Below, one piece after another: positions 1 through 10,414 of a stretch of 64,000 nt of DNA; the first letter of the stretch is position 1, and every line of letters starts with the position of its first letter. Source of the stretch: NP936 sp002726085 (GTDB taxonomy: Bacteria; Acidobacteriota; Vicinamibacteria; Vicinamibacterales; UBA8438); NCBI GenBank assembly GCA_036012905.1, contig DASCQF010000005.1, forward strand, positions 1 to 64,000. Direction: 5' to 3'. Below the pieces are notes generated by a model. It searched no databases, had not been told where the DNA came from, and worked only from the letters and a program-made list of their open reading frames with translations. A program made the position numbers and the translations under genes.

Positions 1-103
1 TTACACGCTGTCAGCCAAACCGTTCCAATGGACCTTCACGCGGCGCGACCTCACGGCGCTCCTCGCTCGGCTCCAACGCGGCGAGCACCAGTGGGCCGCC
101 TGA
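1..103 (+). pseudogene. C-terminal fragment of an IS630-type DDE transposase
   Basis: The frame opening at base 2 enters from outside the window and reads a peptide with the motif AKPFQWTFTRRDLTALLARL, ending at a TGA at 101-103. The K-P-F-x-W-T plus D-L-x-x-L-L-A-R-L pattern is typical of the extreme C terminus of IS630/Tc1-mariner family transposases. Only about 33 codons are visible, so it cannot be said whether the copy is intact upstream. The bases just after the stop (about 107-138) could be the right terminal repeat, since IS630 elements end close to the transposase stop and duplicate a TA target; this was not verified. Confidence 0.6.
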
Positions 104-179
104 GAATACGTCACCGTAATTACGAAACGCAGTACTTAGTGACCCCGGTGTGACTTCGCTCCGTTGCGCTCTCCCAGGA

Positions 180-207
180 GTCAGATGTCAGCAGGCAGAA
201 GTCCGAT
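180..207. repeat. degenerate heptanucleotide tandem tract (GTCAGAA type)
   Basis: Four consecutive 7-nt units (GTCAGAT, GTCAGCA, GGCAGAA, GTCCGAT) lie in the gap between the transposase remnant and the DUF167 gene. It is the most diverged member of a dispersed set of heptad tracts in this window. Confidence 0.5.
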
Positions 208-237
208 AGGGGCAAGACTCGCCGATACGGGCGCGAC

Positions 238-534
238 CTACACCAGCTTGCCCAGCCGGGCGAGAATCTCTTCCGCGGTCAATCCGTCGATCAGCACGCT
301 CTTGTGACGCGCGCGTTCACCGCTGACGATCCGGACCGCTCGGCGCGGCACGTCCAGCGTCTTCGCTAGCACTCTGATGAGAGCCTCGTTTGCCGCGCCG
401 TCGACCGGCGGCGCATTGAGACGCACCAACAGGCGGCCTTCCCGCATCTCGGCCAGCCGCGTGCGTGACGAGCGCGGAATCACCCGCACCGGCACGACGA
501 CGCCGTCACCGGTACTTCGCAGCGACAGGGTCAT
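238..534 (-). CDS. DUF167 / YggU family protein
   Basis: This 98-residue protein has the compact DUF167 fold signature: a V-x-V-x-P-R-S-S-R-T-R-L segment near residues 16-27, then a central L-N-A-P-P-V-D-G-A-A-N-E-A-L block (about residues 40-53) and a V-x-I-V-S-G-E segment. Length matches the family (about 75-110 residues). The biochemical role of DUF167 proteins is not established. It lies downstream of lepB on the same strand, separated by a heptad tract, so it may be read from the lepB transcript. Confidence 0.85.
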   Translation of the reverse strand: MTLSLRSTGDGVVVPVRVIPRSSRTRLAEMREGRLLVRLNAPPVDGAANEALIRVLAKTLDVPRRAVRIVSGERARHKSVLIDGLTAEEILARLGKLV

Positions 535-597
535 TCGCGTCGCAAGGCCTTCTATGCGGACGTCTCTGAAATCGAATCGGAAGTGGGGAAGGAGCCC

Positions 598-622
598 TTC
601 TGACTTCTGATTTCTGACTTCT
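598..622. repeat. heptanucleotide tandem tract, TTCTGAC units
   Basis: Three units (TTCTGAC, TTCTGAT, TTCTGAC) and a partial fourth, in the gap between lepB and the DUF167 gene. The same unit recurs four times at 62985 and, reverse-complemented, at 35711. Confidence 0.85.
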
Positions 623-633
623 TGGGAATAGGG

Positions 634-1311
634 TCAAGGCACCGGCCGCAGGATCCGTTCCCAACGGGTGCGGGTGAATAAGTGCGTGACCGCCGAGGTC
701 AGCCGACGGAAGGTCGCGCCGACACCGATGTCGCTATAGAACTCGCTCTCGGACTCGTAGGACCAGTACAACACGAACGCCTTACCCTTGACGTATCCAA
801 CCGGCAGCGGACCCCAGTAGCGGCTATCCTGGGAATCGCCCCGGTTGTCCCCCATCATGAACAGGTGCCCTTCCGGCACGACCTGGGGACCGAAGGTTCC
901 CCTAAGATCCAGCGGCATGTGTCCACCCTGGCGCATGGCGTCCAGGTAGGGCTCATCAATCGGCTCTCCATTGATGAACACCTGCGATTGGCGCAGCTCG
1001 AGCGTTTCACCGGGCAATCCGATCACGCGCTTGATGAAGTCGCGTTCCGGCTCCTCAGGAAACTTGAACACGAGGACATCGCCCCGCCGATGCTCCTGCA
1101 TCGGCAGCAGCATCCGCTCGGCGGCTGTCGCCGCCGCCGCATAGACAAACTTGTTCACCACCAGGTGATCGCCGATCAACAGGTTTTGCTCCATCGACCC
1201 GGTCGGGATCTTGAATGCCTGAACCACCCAGGTGCGCACGAAGAGCGCGAGAATCACCGCAATGACGATCGATTCGAAGTACTCCCGCGCCGTGGATTTC
1301 TGGAAGGACAT
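634..1311 (-). CDS. lepB: signal peptidase I
   Basis: Type I leader peptidase (225 residues), which removes signal peptides from exported proteins at the outer face of the cytoplasmic membrane. An N-terminal membrane helix (about residues 14-31) is followed by the box IPTGSM with nucleophile Ser39. The general base is Lys94 in the DFIKRVIG box, and the C-terminal box MGDNRGDSQDSRYWG is intact. Only one membrane anchor is predicted, as in Gram-positive and many non-proteobacterial SPases. It follows lepA on the same strand with a gap of about 95 bp, the classic lepA-lepB arrangement. Confidence 0.96.
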   Translation of the reverse strand: MSFQKSTAREYFESIVIAVILALFVRTWVVQAFKIPTGSMEQNLLIGDHLVVNKFVYAAAATAAERMLLPMQEHRRGDVLVFKFPEEPERDFIKRVIGLPGETLELRQSQVFINGEPIDEPYLDAMRQGGHMPLDLRGTFGPQVVPEGHLFMMGDNRGDSQDSRYWGPLPVGYVKGKAFVLYWSYESESEFYSDIGVGATFRRLTSAVTHLFTRTRWERILRPVP

Positions 1312-1405
1312 GTGTGGCTCGTCTCTGTCTAGGCTACAGGCTTCACGCGGTCCCAGGCCCTCATGAATCGCCGTTTCTGACGCACCGATACATCCGGGTG
1401 CCGAT

Positions 1406-3208
<1,803 letters not shown>

Positions 3209-3226
3209 GAACGAACGTTCATTATA
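3209..3226 (-). promoter_or_regulatory. candidate lepA -10 element with an adjoining GAAC-N4-GTTC palindrome
   Basis: On the minus strand TATAAT occupies 3226-3221 and is directly followed by GAAC-N4-GTTC (3209-3220), which ends one base before the lepA ATG. No good -35 lies 16-18 bp upstream. The palindrome fits the core of the Gram-positive LexA/DinR box (GAAC-RNRY-GTTC), but its relevance here is unknown. Confidence 0.4.
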
Positions 3227-3262
3227 GTCCGCCGCTCGGCCTACCCGCACGGGACCGAGCCC

Positions 3263-3297
3263 CCTGAAGCCCGTAGCCTGTAGCCTGAAGCCCGTGA
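3263..3297. repeat. heptanucleotide tandem tract, CCTGAAG/CCTGTAG units
   Basis: Five units (CCTGAAG, CCCGTAG, CCTGTAG, CCTGAAG, CCCGTGA) fill the gap between the citrate synthase stop and the lepA start. Bases 3275-3292 are identical to 59812-59829. Confidence 0.85.
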
Positions 3298-3308
3298 GCG
3301 GCGGCGGC

Positions 3309-4445
3309 CTATCGGTCGTTGAGCGCCACGAACGTCTGGGGATATTCCGGGCCGCTGTACTCCGCCCGCGGTCTGATCAGGCGGTTGTTCGCATATTGCT
3401 CGAGTACGTGCGCTGTCCAGCCGGCGACGCGGCTCACGACGAAGATCGGCGTGAACAGATCGAGCGCAATCCCAAGGGTGTGATACGTCGAAGCGGAGTA
3501 GAAATCGACGTTGGCGTCGATCTTCGTCTCCGTCTTCATCACCGCTTCGATGCGTTGGGATATCTCGAACCAGCGGCTGTTGCCTGCCTGTGTACCCAAA
3601 TCCCGCGACATCTGCCGCAAATGGGTTGCCCGGGGATCCTCGGTGCGGTAGACACGATGCCCGAAGCCGGGCACCTTCTGCTTTCGAGTCAGCATGGTCC
3701 TGATCGTGGCAGTCACCCGGTCGTCATCGGCATCTTCGCCAATCGCCATGAGCATCTTCATGACCTCGGCATTGGCTCCGCCATGCAGCCGACCCTTCAG
3801 CGTCGCCACGCCGGCCACTATGGTGGAGTGAACGTCGGTGAGCGTCGCCGCCGCGACGCGCGCCGCAAACGTCGACGCGTTCAGCTCGTGGTCGGCATGA
3901 AGAACCAACGCCACGTCAAACGCGCGGGTCGCCAACGCGCTCGGGCGATCGCCGGTCAGCACGTACAGGAAGTTCGCAGCGTGCCCGAGGACCGGGTCGG
4001 GCTCCATCGGTGCGCCGCCGCCGGCCACACGACCCACCGTCGCGACCAGCGTGCCGATCTGCGCCGTCAGACGCACCGCCCGACGCATCGAGGCGGTCGG
4101 TGAGTCGTCACCCGCGTCCGGGTCGTAGTGCGACAGGGCCGACACGAGGGTCCGCACTGCGTCCATCGCGTGCCCGGAAGGGAGCGACCGCAACATCCGG
4201 ACGACCGGCTCCGGCAGGGGACGGGCCCGGGCGAACTCGGTCTGCAGATCGCCAAGCTCCGCTCGGGTGGGTAGCCGCCGGTGCCAGAGCAGGTAGCAGA
4301 CCTCCTCGAAGGTCGCCGACTCCGCGAGATCGTGGATGTCGTACCCGCAGTAGGCGAGGACGCCCCGTTCTCCGTCCAGATAACAGATCCCCGAGGAGGT
4401 CGCGACGACCCCCTCGAGCCCGGCCGCGGCTGCCGTTTTCGTCAT
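3309..4445 (-). CDS. gltA: citrate synthase (short type II-like form)
   Basis: A 378-residue citrate synthase, condensing oxaloacetate with acetyl-CoA at the entry to the TCA cycle. The catalytic triad is visible: His in ADHELNAS (about residue 186), His in GFGHRVYR (about 262) and Asp in NVDFYSAS (about 311). The length and lack of the N-terminal extension of the hexameric E. coli enzyme fit the compact dimeric forms, a group that also contains 2-methylcitrate synthases, so substrate preference is not certain. Its ATG overlaps the stop of the upstream small membrane protein (ATGA), implying translational coupling. Confidence 0.93.
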   Translation of the reverse strand: MTKTAAAAGLEGVVATSSGICYLDGERGVLAYCGYDIHDLAESATFEEVCYLLWHRRLPTRAELGDLQTEFARARPLPEPVVRMLRSLPSGHAMDAVRTLVSALSHYDPDAGDDSPTASMRRAVRLTAQIGTLVATVGRVAGGGAPMEPDPVLGHAANFLYVLTGDRPSALATRAFDVALVLHADHELNASTFAARVAAATLTDVHSTIVAGVATLKGRLHGGANAEVMKMLMAIGEDADDDRVTATIRTMLTRKQKVPGFGHRVYRTEDPRATHLRQMSRDLGTQAGNSRWFEISQRIEAVMKTETKIDANVDFYSASTYHTLGIALDLFTPIFVVSRVAGWTAHVLEQYANNRLIRPRAEYSGPEYPQTFVALNDR

Positions 4446-4903
4446 CGTCGCTCATCCCTGTCTGGCATGCCCGAACGCCTCCGGACCGGCCGGGACGCTC
4501 CACGCGGAGGCAGCTTGTAAATCGCACCGACGATCATGCCGTAGGCGGCGAACTCCACGATGTAGTCGATTGCGAGAGCCGCCTCCAGCCCCCCGGAAAT
4601 CGGAAACACGACGTAGCCCCAGACCCCCGCGAAGCAGATGAGCATGATTGCAACGAGCACGCCGAACCGCATACCCTCCTGCGTGCCGTTTCCGCCTTCG
4701 TAGCCCTTCGCGTACACGTAGGCAAAGACGAAGAAGCCGAGCAAGGCCAGCAGGAATCCGGTCCACGGCTCGGTCTCGACGATTCCGGCCAGCTCCTGGC
4801 TCGCGTACAGGTCATCGAGAATGATCGAATGCACGACATAGCCAATGACGACGAACGCGACCCAGGCGACCACCGCAGCCACAGCCACACGGCTGAAGTT
4901 CAT
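4442..4903 (-). CDS. small four-helix membrane protein coupled to citrate synthase
   Basis: A 153-residue hydrophobic protein with about four predicted membrane segments (around residues 5-27, 48-66, 81-103 and 110-130) and a basic C-terminal tail. The start at ATG 4903-4901 has a GGGAG Shine-Dalgarno about 8 bases upstream. Its stop overlaps the citrate synthase start by four bases. The layout recalls DUF1761-like four-helix proteins, but I do not recognise the family with confidence and no catalytic motif is visible. Confidence 0.75.
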   Translation of the reverse strand: MNFSRVAVAAVVAWVAFVVIGYVVHSIILDDLYASQELAGIVETEPWTGFLLALLGFFVFAYVYAKGYEGGNGTQEGMRFGVLVAIMLICFAGVWGYVVFPISGGLEAALAIDYIVEFAAYGMIVGAIYKLPPRGASRPVRRRSGMPDRDERR

Positions 4904-5040
4904 GGCTGAGCTCCCTTCGACGTGTCCGGACACGCTCGGTGCCTGCACCGAGCGTGTGTAAGATAGATCAGATAGGCCGGACCGATGAAATCGATGCACG
5001 CCACCGTGGCAGCGGTACGACACCGACAGACAGCCCCGGC

Positions 5041-5814
5041 ATGAGACCCGAGACACTCAGGACCCTGCTTGAACAGGTGCGTAGCGGCGCGCTCGACGTG
5101 GAGGCTGCCCAGACTCAGCTGGCCACTTCGATGCGGAGGGCCCCCTTCGAAGACGTTGGGTTCGCGCGGGTCGACCATCACCGGGCAATCAGGCAAGGGT
5201 TTCCCGAGGTCGTCTTCGGCGAGGGGAAGACATCGGACCAGATCGCCCACATCGCCACGCGCATCGTGGAGGCTGGACACAGCCTGCTGGTGACCCGGAC
5301 TGACGCCGAGGCGTTCGCTGCCGTCCAGGATCGCGTCGATGGGGCCGTTTTTCACGAGACCGCCCGCCTCATCACTCACACGACCGAACACCACCCCACA
5401 GGACACGGCACCATCCTGGTCGTCTCCGGCGGTACGTCCGACCAGCGGGTAGCCGAGGAAGCGGTGGTCACCGGGGAGGTGATGGGAAATCGGGTCGAGC
5501 GGCTCTATGACGTTGGTGTCGCCGGGCTGCACAGACTGCTGTCGGAGCGGTCCCGGCTCGAGCAGGCCCGGGTCATCGTGGTCGTCGCCGGAATGGAAGG
5601 GGCGCTGCCCAGCGTGGTGGGCGGTCTGGTCTCGGTCCCTGTGATCGCAGTGCCGACGAGCGTCGGCTACGGCGCGAGTTTCGGTGGAGTTGCCGCCCTG
5701 CTCTCGATGCTGAATAGCTGCGCCACCGGCGTGGCAGTCGTCAACATCGACAACGGATTCGGCGCCGGGGCAATGGCCAGCATGATCAATCATCTCGCGA
5801 CATCTGACGCTTGA
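5041..5814 (+). CDS. larB: nickel-pincer cofactor biosynthesis protein LarB
   Basis: A 257-residue AIR-carboxylase-like protein. LarB carboxylates and hydrolyses nicotinate adenine dinucleotide, the first step towards the nickel-pincer nucleotide of lactate racemase-type enzymes. The C-terminal PurE-like half carries the segments VVSGGTSDQRVAEEA, VVVAGMEGALPSVVGGL, VPTSVGYGASFGG and the terminal NIDNGFGAG, all diagnostic. The frame is open upstream, but ATG 5041 (MRPETLRTLLEQVRSG) matches the usual start. No larC or larE is next to it. It is divergent from the four-helix protein and citrate synthase. Confidence 0.93.
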   Translation: MRPETLRTLLEQVRSGALDVEAAQTQLATSMRRAPFEDVGFARVDHHRAIRQGFPEVVFGEGKTSDQIAHIATRIVEAGHSLLVTRTDAEAFAAVQDRVDGAVFHETARLITHTTEHHPTGHGTILVVSGGTSDQRVAEEAVVTGEVMGNRVERLYDVGVAGLHRLLSERSRLEQARVIVVVAGMEGALPSVVGGLVSVPVIAVPTSVGYGASFGGVAALLSMLNSCATGVAVVNIDNGFGAGAMASMINHLATSDA

Positions 5815-6066
5815 GCCCCCTCCGACGACCATGGTAGATTAGGAGGATTGGGTCCTGGCTCGTTAGAAGGCCGAACCTCAAATAGAATCTGCTCTCCAGC
5901 CACTGTTTCGAGTCTGAAGTTTGTTGCCTGAGTCCCGGCGCGCGTTGCCAGGCGGGCATGGCGAGGCGCGGGAGCATATTGGCAAGATTCGACACCGCTG
6001 AGCCAGATACCCAGCGCCGTCCATGCGGACCTAACGCCAGACGAAGGCGGCTGGACTTTCACTCCG

Positions 6067-8523
6067 ATGCACACAGGAGTCCTCACGGCCCTCGAGTTCG
6101 ACCGAGTGGTCGAGGCGGTCGCCAGCTTCGCGCTGACTCCGCTTGGCACAGAGAGGATTTCCCGGCTGCGTCCGCTTACCGACCCCCGTGCGGTCCACAC
6201 AGCGCTTGGGCACACGACCGAAGGTGTCCAGTACCTGGAAGCAAACAGCCCGTTTCCACTCGAAGCACCGGATGATCTCGACAGGATCCTGTCGTCGCTC
6301 GCGGTCGAGGCTCAGCCGCTCGAACCGGCCCAACTGCTGAAACTCGCCGACTTCCTGGGATCAGTGGATCGGGTCTGTCAATCGGTCGCCAGCGCTGATG
6401 GGGGTCCGTTTCCGGCGCTGTCGGCGATTGTCGACGGATGCACGACGTGGGATCGTGAGTGCGCTGACGTCCGTAACAAGGTGGATTCCTCAGGTGCGGT
6501 CACCGACGGCGCAAGTCCGGTGCTGAAGACCATCCGCGGCCGGTTGCGGAAGCAGCGGAATCGGTTGCGCGGCAACCTCGAGTCGTATTTGCGCGGACGG
6601 GACACGGCCAAGTATCTGCAGGAGAAGGTCGTCACTGAGCGCAACGGGCGGTTCGTGTTGGTCGTGCGGTCGGAGCACCGCACCGCGATCCCCGGCATCG
6701 TCCACGGCAGCTCGGCCAGCGGTGCGAGCCTGTTTCTCGAGCCGCTCAGCACGGTCGATGTCAACAACGAGATCGTGGCGCTCGAAGAACAGGAGCGGGA
6801 CGAGATCAGGCGGGTGCTGCTGGCGCTGTCGGCGGCGTTTCGACGACGCGCCGCAGACATGCACCGCACGCTAACGGTCGCAACCGACATCGATCTCCTC
6901 CAGGCACGCTCCAGTTTCGCCCGGGCGATGGGCGGCGTGGAGCCACGTATCGCCACCGACGGGTCACTCGAGCTGCGCGATGCCAGGCACCCCCTCCTGA
7001 TGACCAGCGTCACCAGCCGGCTCGAGACACCCCAGCGCGAGGGTGCGCCGGACGAGCCGGTGCCGGTCGACATCATCATGTGCCCGCCCACACGGGCGCT
7101 CGTCATCACCGGCCCCAACACAGGTGGCAAGACCGTCGCGCTCAAGACCGCCGGGTTGCTCGCCCTGATGGCGCAGGCCGGGCTGCATGTTCCCGCTGCC
7201 CAGGGGTCTCGTGTGCCGGTATTCCGGTCGGTGTTCGCCGATATCGGCGACGACCAGTCGATCGCCGCCAACCTGAGCACCTTTTCCGGTCATGTGACCA
7301 ACATCGTCGAGATGGACCGGTGTCTCTCGTTGCCGGCGCTGATCCTGCTCGACGAGGTGGGTGCCGGCACGGACCCGGTCGAAGGGGGTGCGCTGGGGCG
7401 CGCGGTCGTGGAGCACTTCCGGCAGCGGGGTGCCCACGTCGTCGCCACGACACACGACGACGTGCTCAAGGCCTATGGCGCCACCACCGAGGGTGTGGCC
7501 TGCGCGGCGTTTGGCTTCAATCCAGATTCGTTCGCGCCAACCTACGAGCTCGTCTATGGGTCGGCCGGTCGGAGTTTGGCGCTGCAAATCGCCAATCGGT
7601 TGGGCCTGGACTCGCAGATCATAGCGGCGGCGACCCAATTACGCAGCGCTCGGGAGGCACAGCTCGCAGACCATCTGGAGCGAGTCGACGAGGACCGCCG
7701 GCAGCTCGACGAGCTGCGCCGTACGCTCGACCAGCAACGGGCACAGCTTGCCGAAGGCGTGGCGCAACTCACCAAACGCGAAACCGAGCTCGACGAACGC
7801 GATCGGGCAAATCAAGACGAGCTCGAGCGGTTGCTCGACACCCGGCTTCGAGCCGCGCGCGAGGAGGTCGAAGAGATCGTCGACACGCTTCGACGGCGTG
7901 CCGCGGCGCTCGAGCGGGAAGCAGCTGAGCGGGCCGACAGCCACAAGCCGCCGCTGTCGACGGGCGACAGCGGCAAGCTGCGGAGCGAGGCGCGTGCCGC
8001 GCTCGAGGCAATCGCGACTCGACTTCCGACCCGGGCGGCACCTTCCTCATCGTCGAGCCTGGGTTCGCGACCCCAGATCGACGTTGGCGCACGCGTCGTG
8101 GTGTCGACGCTGGGCGTGGAGGGAGCGGTGCGGTCGCTGCACGGACAGGAGGCGGAGGTGGAGGTGCACGGGAAGCGGGTCCGTGTGCCTCTCGCATCGC
8201 TCGAGGAGACCGCGCAGAGCCGGACGCCCAACAAGCCACAGGGCCACGTGGCCATTCAGGTCGAATCGCCGACCGGTCCGCTCGACGAGCTCAACCTGAT
8301 AGGCTGCCGGGTCGACGAGGCGCTCTCACGGGCGGAGAAGTTTCTGGACCAGTCGCTGATGAGCGAACAGCGCGTCGTACGGTTCATCCATGGGCACGGA
8401 ACTGGCCGCTTGCGCCGAGCGATCGGCGGATTCCTCGACGCCCACCCGCTGGTGGGACGCGTCTCTTCCGCGACGCCCGAACAGGGTGGCAGCGGTGTCA
8501 CCATCGCGGAGCTGAAGGAATGA
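6067..8523 (+). CDS. mutS2: MutS2-type DNA mismatch-binding ATPase / endonuclease
   Basis: MutS2 (818 residues) acts in suppression of recombination and, in some species, in ribosome rescue. Walker A GPNTGGKT is near residue 349 and Walker B LILLDEVGAGTDP near residue 425. A long charged coiled coil (about residues 520-640) and a C-terminal Smr domain (about 740-818) follow, with the HGHGTGRLR box intact. The usual LDLRG motif of the Smr nuclease reads LNLIG here, so nuclease activity may be altered. The stop at 8521 is followed almost at once by a heptad tract and then dnaG. Confidence 0.95.
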   Translation: MHTGVLTALEFDRVVEAVASFALTPLGTERISRLRPLTDPRAVHTALGHTTEGVQYLEANSPFPLEAPDDLDRILSSLAVEAQPLEPAQLLKLADFLGSVDRVCQSVASADGGPFPALSAIVDGCTTWDRECADVRNKVDSSGAVTDGASPVLKTIRGRLRKQRNRLRGNLESYLRGRDTAKYLQEKVVTERNGRFVLVVRSEHRTAIPGIVHGSSASGASLFLEPLSTVDVNNEIVALEEQERDEIRRVLLALSAAFRRRAADMHRTLTVATDIDLLQARSSFARAMGGVEPRIATDGSLELRDARHPLLMTSVTSRLETPQREGAPDEPVPVDIIMCPPTRALVITGPNTGGKTVALKTAGLLALMAQAGLHVPAAQGSRVPVFRSVFADIGDDQSIAANLSTFSGHVTNIVEMDRCLSLPALILLDEVGAGTDPVEGGALGRAVVEHFRQRGAHVVATTHDDVLKAYGATTEGVACAAFGFNPDSFAPTYELVYGSAGRSLALQIANRLGLDSQIIAAATQLRSAREAQLADHLERVDEDRRQLDELRRTLDQQRAQLAEGVAQLTKRETELDERDRANQDELERLLDTRLRAAREEVEEIVDTLRRRAAALEREAAERADSHKPPLSTGDSGKLRSEARAALEAIATRLPTRAAPSSSSSLGSRPQIDVGARVVVSTLGVEGAVRSLHGQEAEVEVHGKRVRVPLASLEETAQSRTPNKPQGHVAIQVESPTGPLDELNLIGCRVDEALSRAEKFLDQSLMSEQRVVRFIHGHGTGRLRRAIGGFLDAHPLVGRVSSATPEQGGSGVTIAELKE

Positions 8524-8527
8524 CTTT

Positions 8528-8565
<38 letters not shown>

Positions 8566-8575
8566 GCACACCGTA

Positions 8576-10345
8576 ATGGGTCTGTTTCCACAATCGTTCA
8601 TCGACGACCTGAAAGCACACGCGGACATTGTCCAGGTAGTGCAGGACTACGTCCCGCTCAAAAAGGCCGGCAATAGCTACAAGGGTCTCTGTCCGTTTCA
8701 TTCTGAGAAGACGCCGTCATTCAACGTCCATCGTGACAAGGGATTTTTCTATTGCTTTGGGTGCGGCGTCGGTGGAGACGTGCTCAAGTTCGTCGAGCTT
8801 CAGGAAAAGCTCGGGTTTCAAGAGGCAGCGCGCCAGCTGGCGCAGCGCTTTGGCCTCCCGATCCCGGAACCGGACACCGAACGGGACGCGGCAGCCGAGG
8901 CAGAGCGGGAGACGCTGCTCGGCGTGCATGAGGCAGCAGGCAAATTCTTCACGTCGCGTCTGGCCGATCCGATCGGCCGGTCGGCACGGGACCACCTCGA
9001 CGCGCGCAACGTGACACACGAGACGACAGAATTGCTGGGATTGGGATTCGCGCCGCCGACCCGAGACAGCTTGATCACGCACCTGCGCGCACAGGGATAC
9101 TCGGACGAGCTGCTGCTGCGTAGCGGTCTGGCAGCCGCACGCGACGGTCGGCCACTGATCGACCGGTTCCGCAATCGCCTGATCATCCCGATTGCGCGCG
9201 ACACCGGGTCGGTCATCGCGTTCGGCGCACGAGCTCTGCAGCCGGACCAACAGCCGAAATATCTAAATTCACCGGAGACCAGCATCTATTCGAAGGCGCG
9301 CACGCTGTACGGTCTGCACCTCTCGAAAACGGCCATCCGTAAGACCGGGCACGCGGTGCTGGTGGAGGGATACTTCGACTTCGCGCAAGCGGTGCAGGCC
9401 GGGGTCGCACCGGTCGTCGCGTCGTGTGGCACCGCCGTCAACGAGCAACAGGTCAGGCTGCTCAAGCGATTCACCTCGAAAGTGATCGTGAGCTTCGATC
9501 CGGACCCGGCCGGAGCCGGCGCCTCAGCACGCTCCGGGGAGCTGCTGCTCGCCGAAGGTCTGCAGGTCAATGTGGCGGTGCTGGCCGACGGCGAAGACCC
9601 CGATACATGTATACGGAAGCATGGCGTCAGCCTGTACATGGAAAAACTGCGCACATCCCGGCCATTTCTGGAATACTTACTAGATCGGGAGGCGTCCCAG
9701 CGCGACCTGACTCGAGGCGATCACCAGCGTGAATTCCTGACGAGAATGCTGCAGGTGGCGGCGCGCATACCTGACGCCGCGAGCCGGGACGTGTTTGCGG
9801 ACCGTCTGGCGCACAAAGCGCGGATCCTCGAGGATGTCGTCAGGACGGAGATTCGCAAAGCGGCAGTGGCCAAACGGACGACGCTCGCCGAGGTCGAACA
9901 ACGGGTCGCGACGGGCCAATCAGTCAAGACCGCGGAAAAGGGTCTGATTTGGGCGCTCGTGCGGAACACGCCGTCGGCCATGGAGGCGATCGCCGCGCTG
10001 ACCGACGACGACCTGGACGGTCTGGCGACGGCGCCGATTCTATCTACCGCCCGGTCACTGGCGGACTGGCCGGCTGGTACCGTCCTCGAGACGCTCCGCC
10101 AGCGTCTAAGTACACAGGAGGCGGACTGGATGGCGCGCGTCGGGACGCAGGATCGGCCGCCAGCGCCGGCCGCCGCCTGCGGGCAGGAGCTCAGGCGACG
10201 CGCCTACGAGCGTCAGCGCACCGCGGTGCAGGATGCGATCGATCAGTGCCAGCAGGAGGGCACACCATCGGCGCTGGCCGAGATCGACATACTCTGGCAG
10301 AAGAAACGGGATTTGTTGACGAAGATCGAATCATTGCGATCGTGA
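8576..10345 (+). CDS. dnaG: DNA primase
   Basis: A 589-residue bacterial primase, which makes RNA primers at the replication fork. The CHC2 zinc finger (Cys39, His42, Cys60, Cys63) is followed by the primase core and a TOPRIM domain (about residues 258-340) with VLVEGYFDFAQA and the acidic pair in VSFDPDPAG, a variant of the usual DxDxAG. The C-terminal helicase-binding region is weakly conserved, as usual. It sits directly upstream of rpoD, the classic macromolecular-synthesis arrangement, with mutS2 in the position rpsU often occupies. Confidence 0.96.
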   Translation: MGLFPQSFIDDLKAHADIVQVVQDYVPLKKAGNSYKGLCPFHSEKTPSFNVHRDKGFFYCFGCGVGGDVLKFVELQEKLGFQEAARQLAQRFGLPIPEPDTERDAAAEAERETLLGVHEAAGKFFTSRLADPIGRSARDHLDARNVTHETTELLGLGFAPPTRDSLITHLRAQGYSDELLLRSGLAAARDGRPLIDRFRNRLIIPIARDTGSVIAFGARALQPDQQPKYLNSPETSIYSKARTLYGLHLSKTAIRKTGHAVLVEGYFDFAQAVQAGVAPVVASCGTAVNEQQVRLLKRFTSKVIVSFDPDPAGAGASARSGELLLAEGLQVNVAVLADGEDPDTCIRKHGVSLYMEKLRTSRPFLEYLLDREASQRDLTRGDHQREFLTRMLQVAARIPDAASRDVFADRLAHKARILEDVVRTEIRKAAVAKRTTLAEVEQRVATGQSVKTAEKGLIWALVRNTPSAMEAIAALTDDDLDGLATAPILSTARSLADWPAGTVLETLRQRLSTQEADWMARVGTQDRPPAPAAACGQELRRRAYERQRTAVQDAIDQCQQEGTPSALAEIDILWQKKRDLLTKIESLRS

Positions 10346-10414
10346 CGGCCGGATGGGGCTGGATCCGTGGGTCACGACTGGACCGCGCGGACACCCCACC
10401 GAGGAGGAACACTG

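Noticed and set aside
682..1332. Plus-strand frame opposite lepB, and similar long antisense frames opposite lepA, gltA, ftsZ, murE and others
   Set aside because: Each lies antisense to a gene with clear motifs and lacks recognisable domains; high GC third positions keep such frames open.
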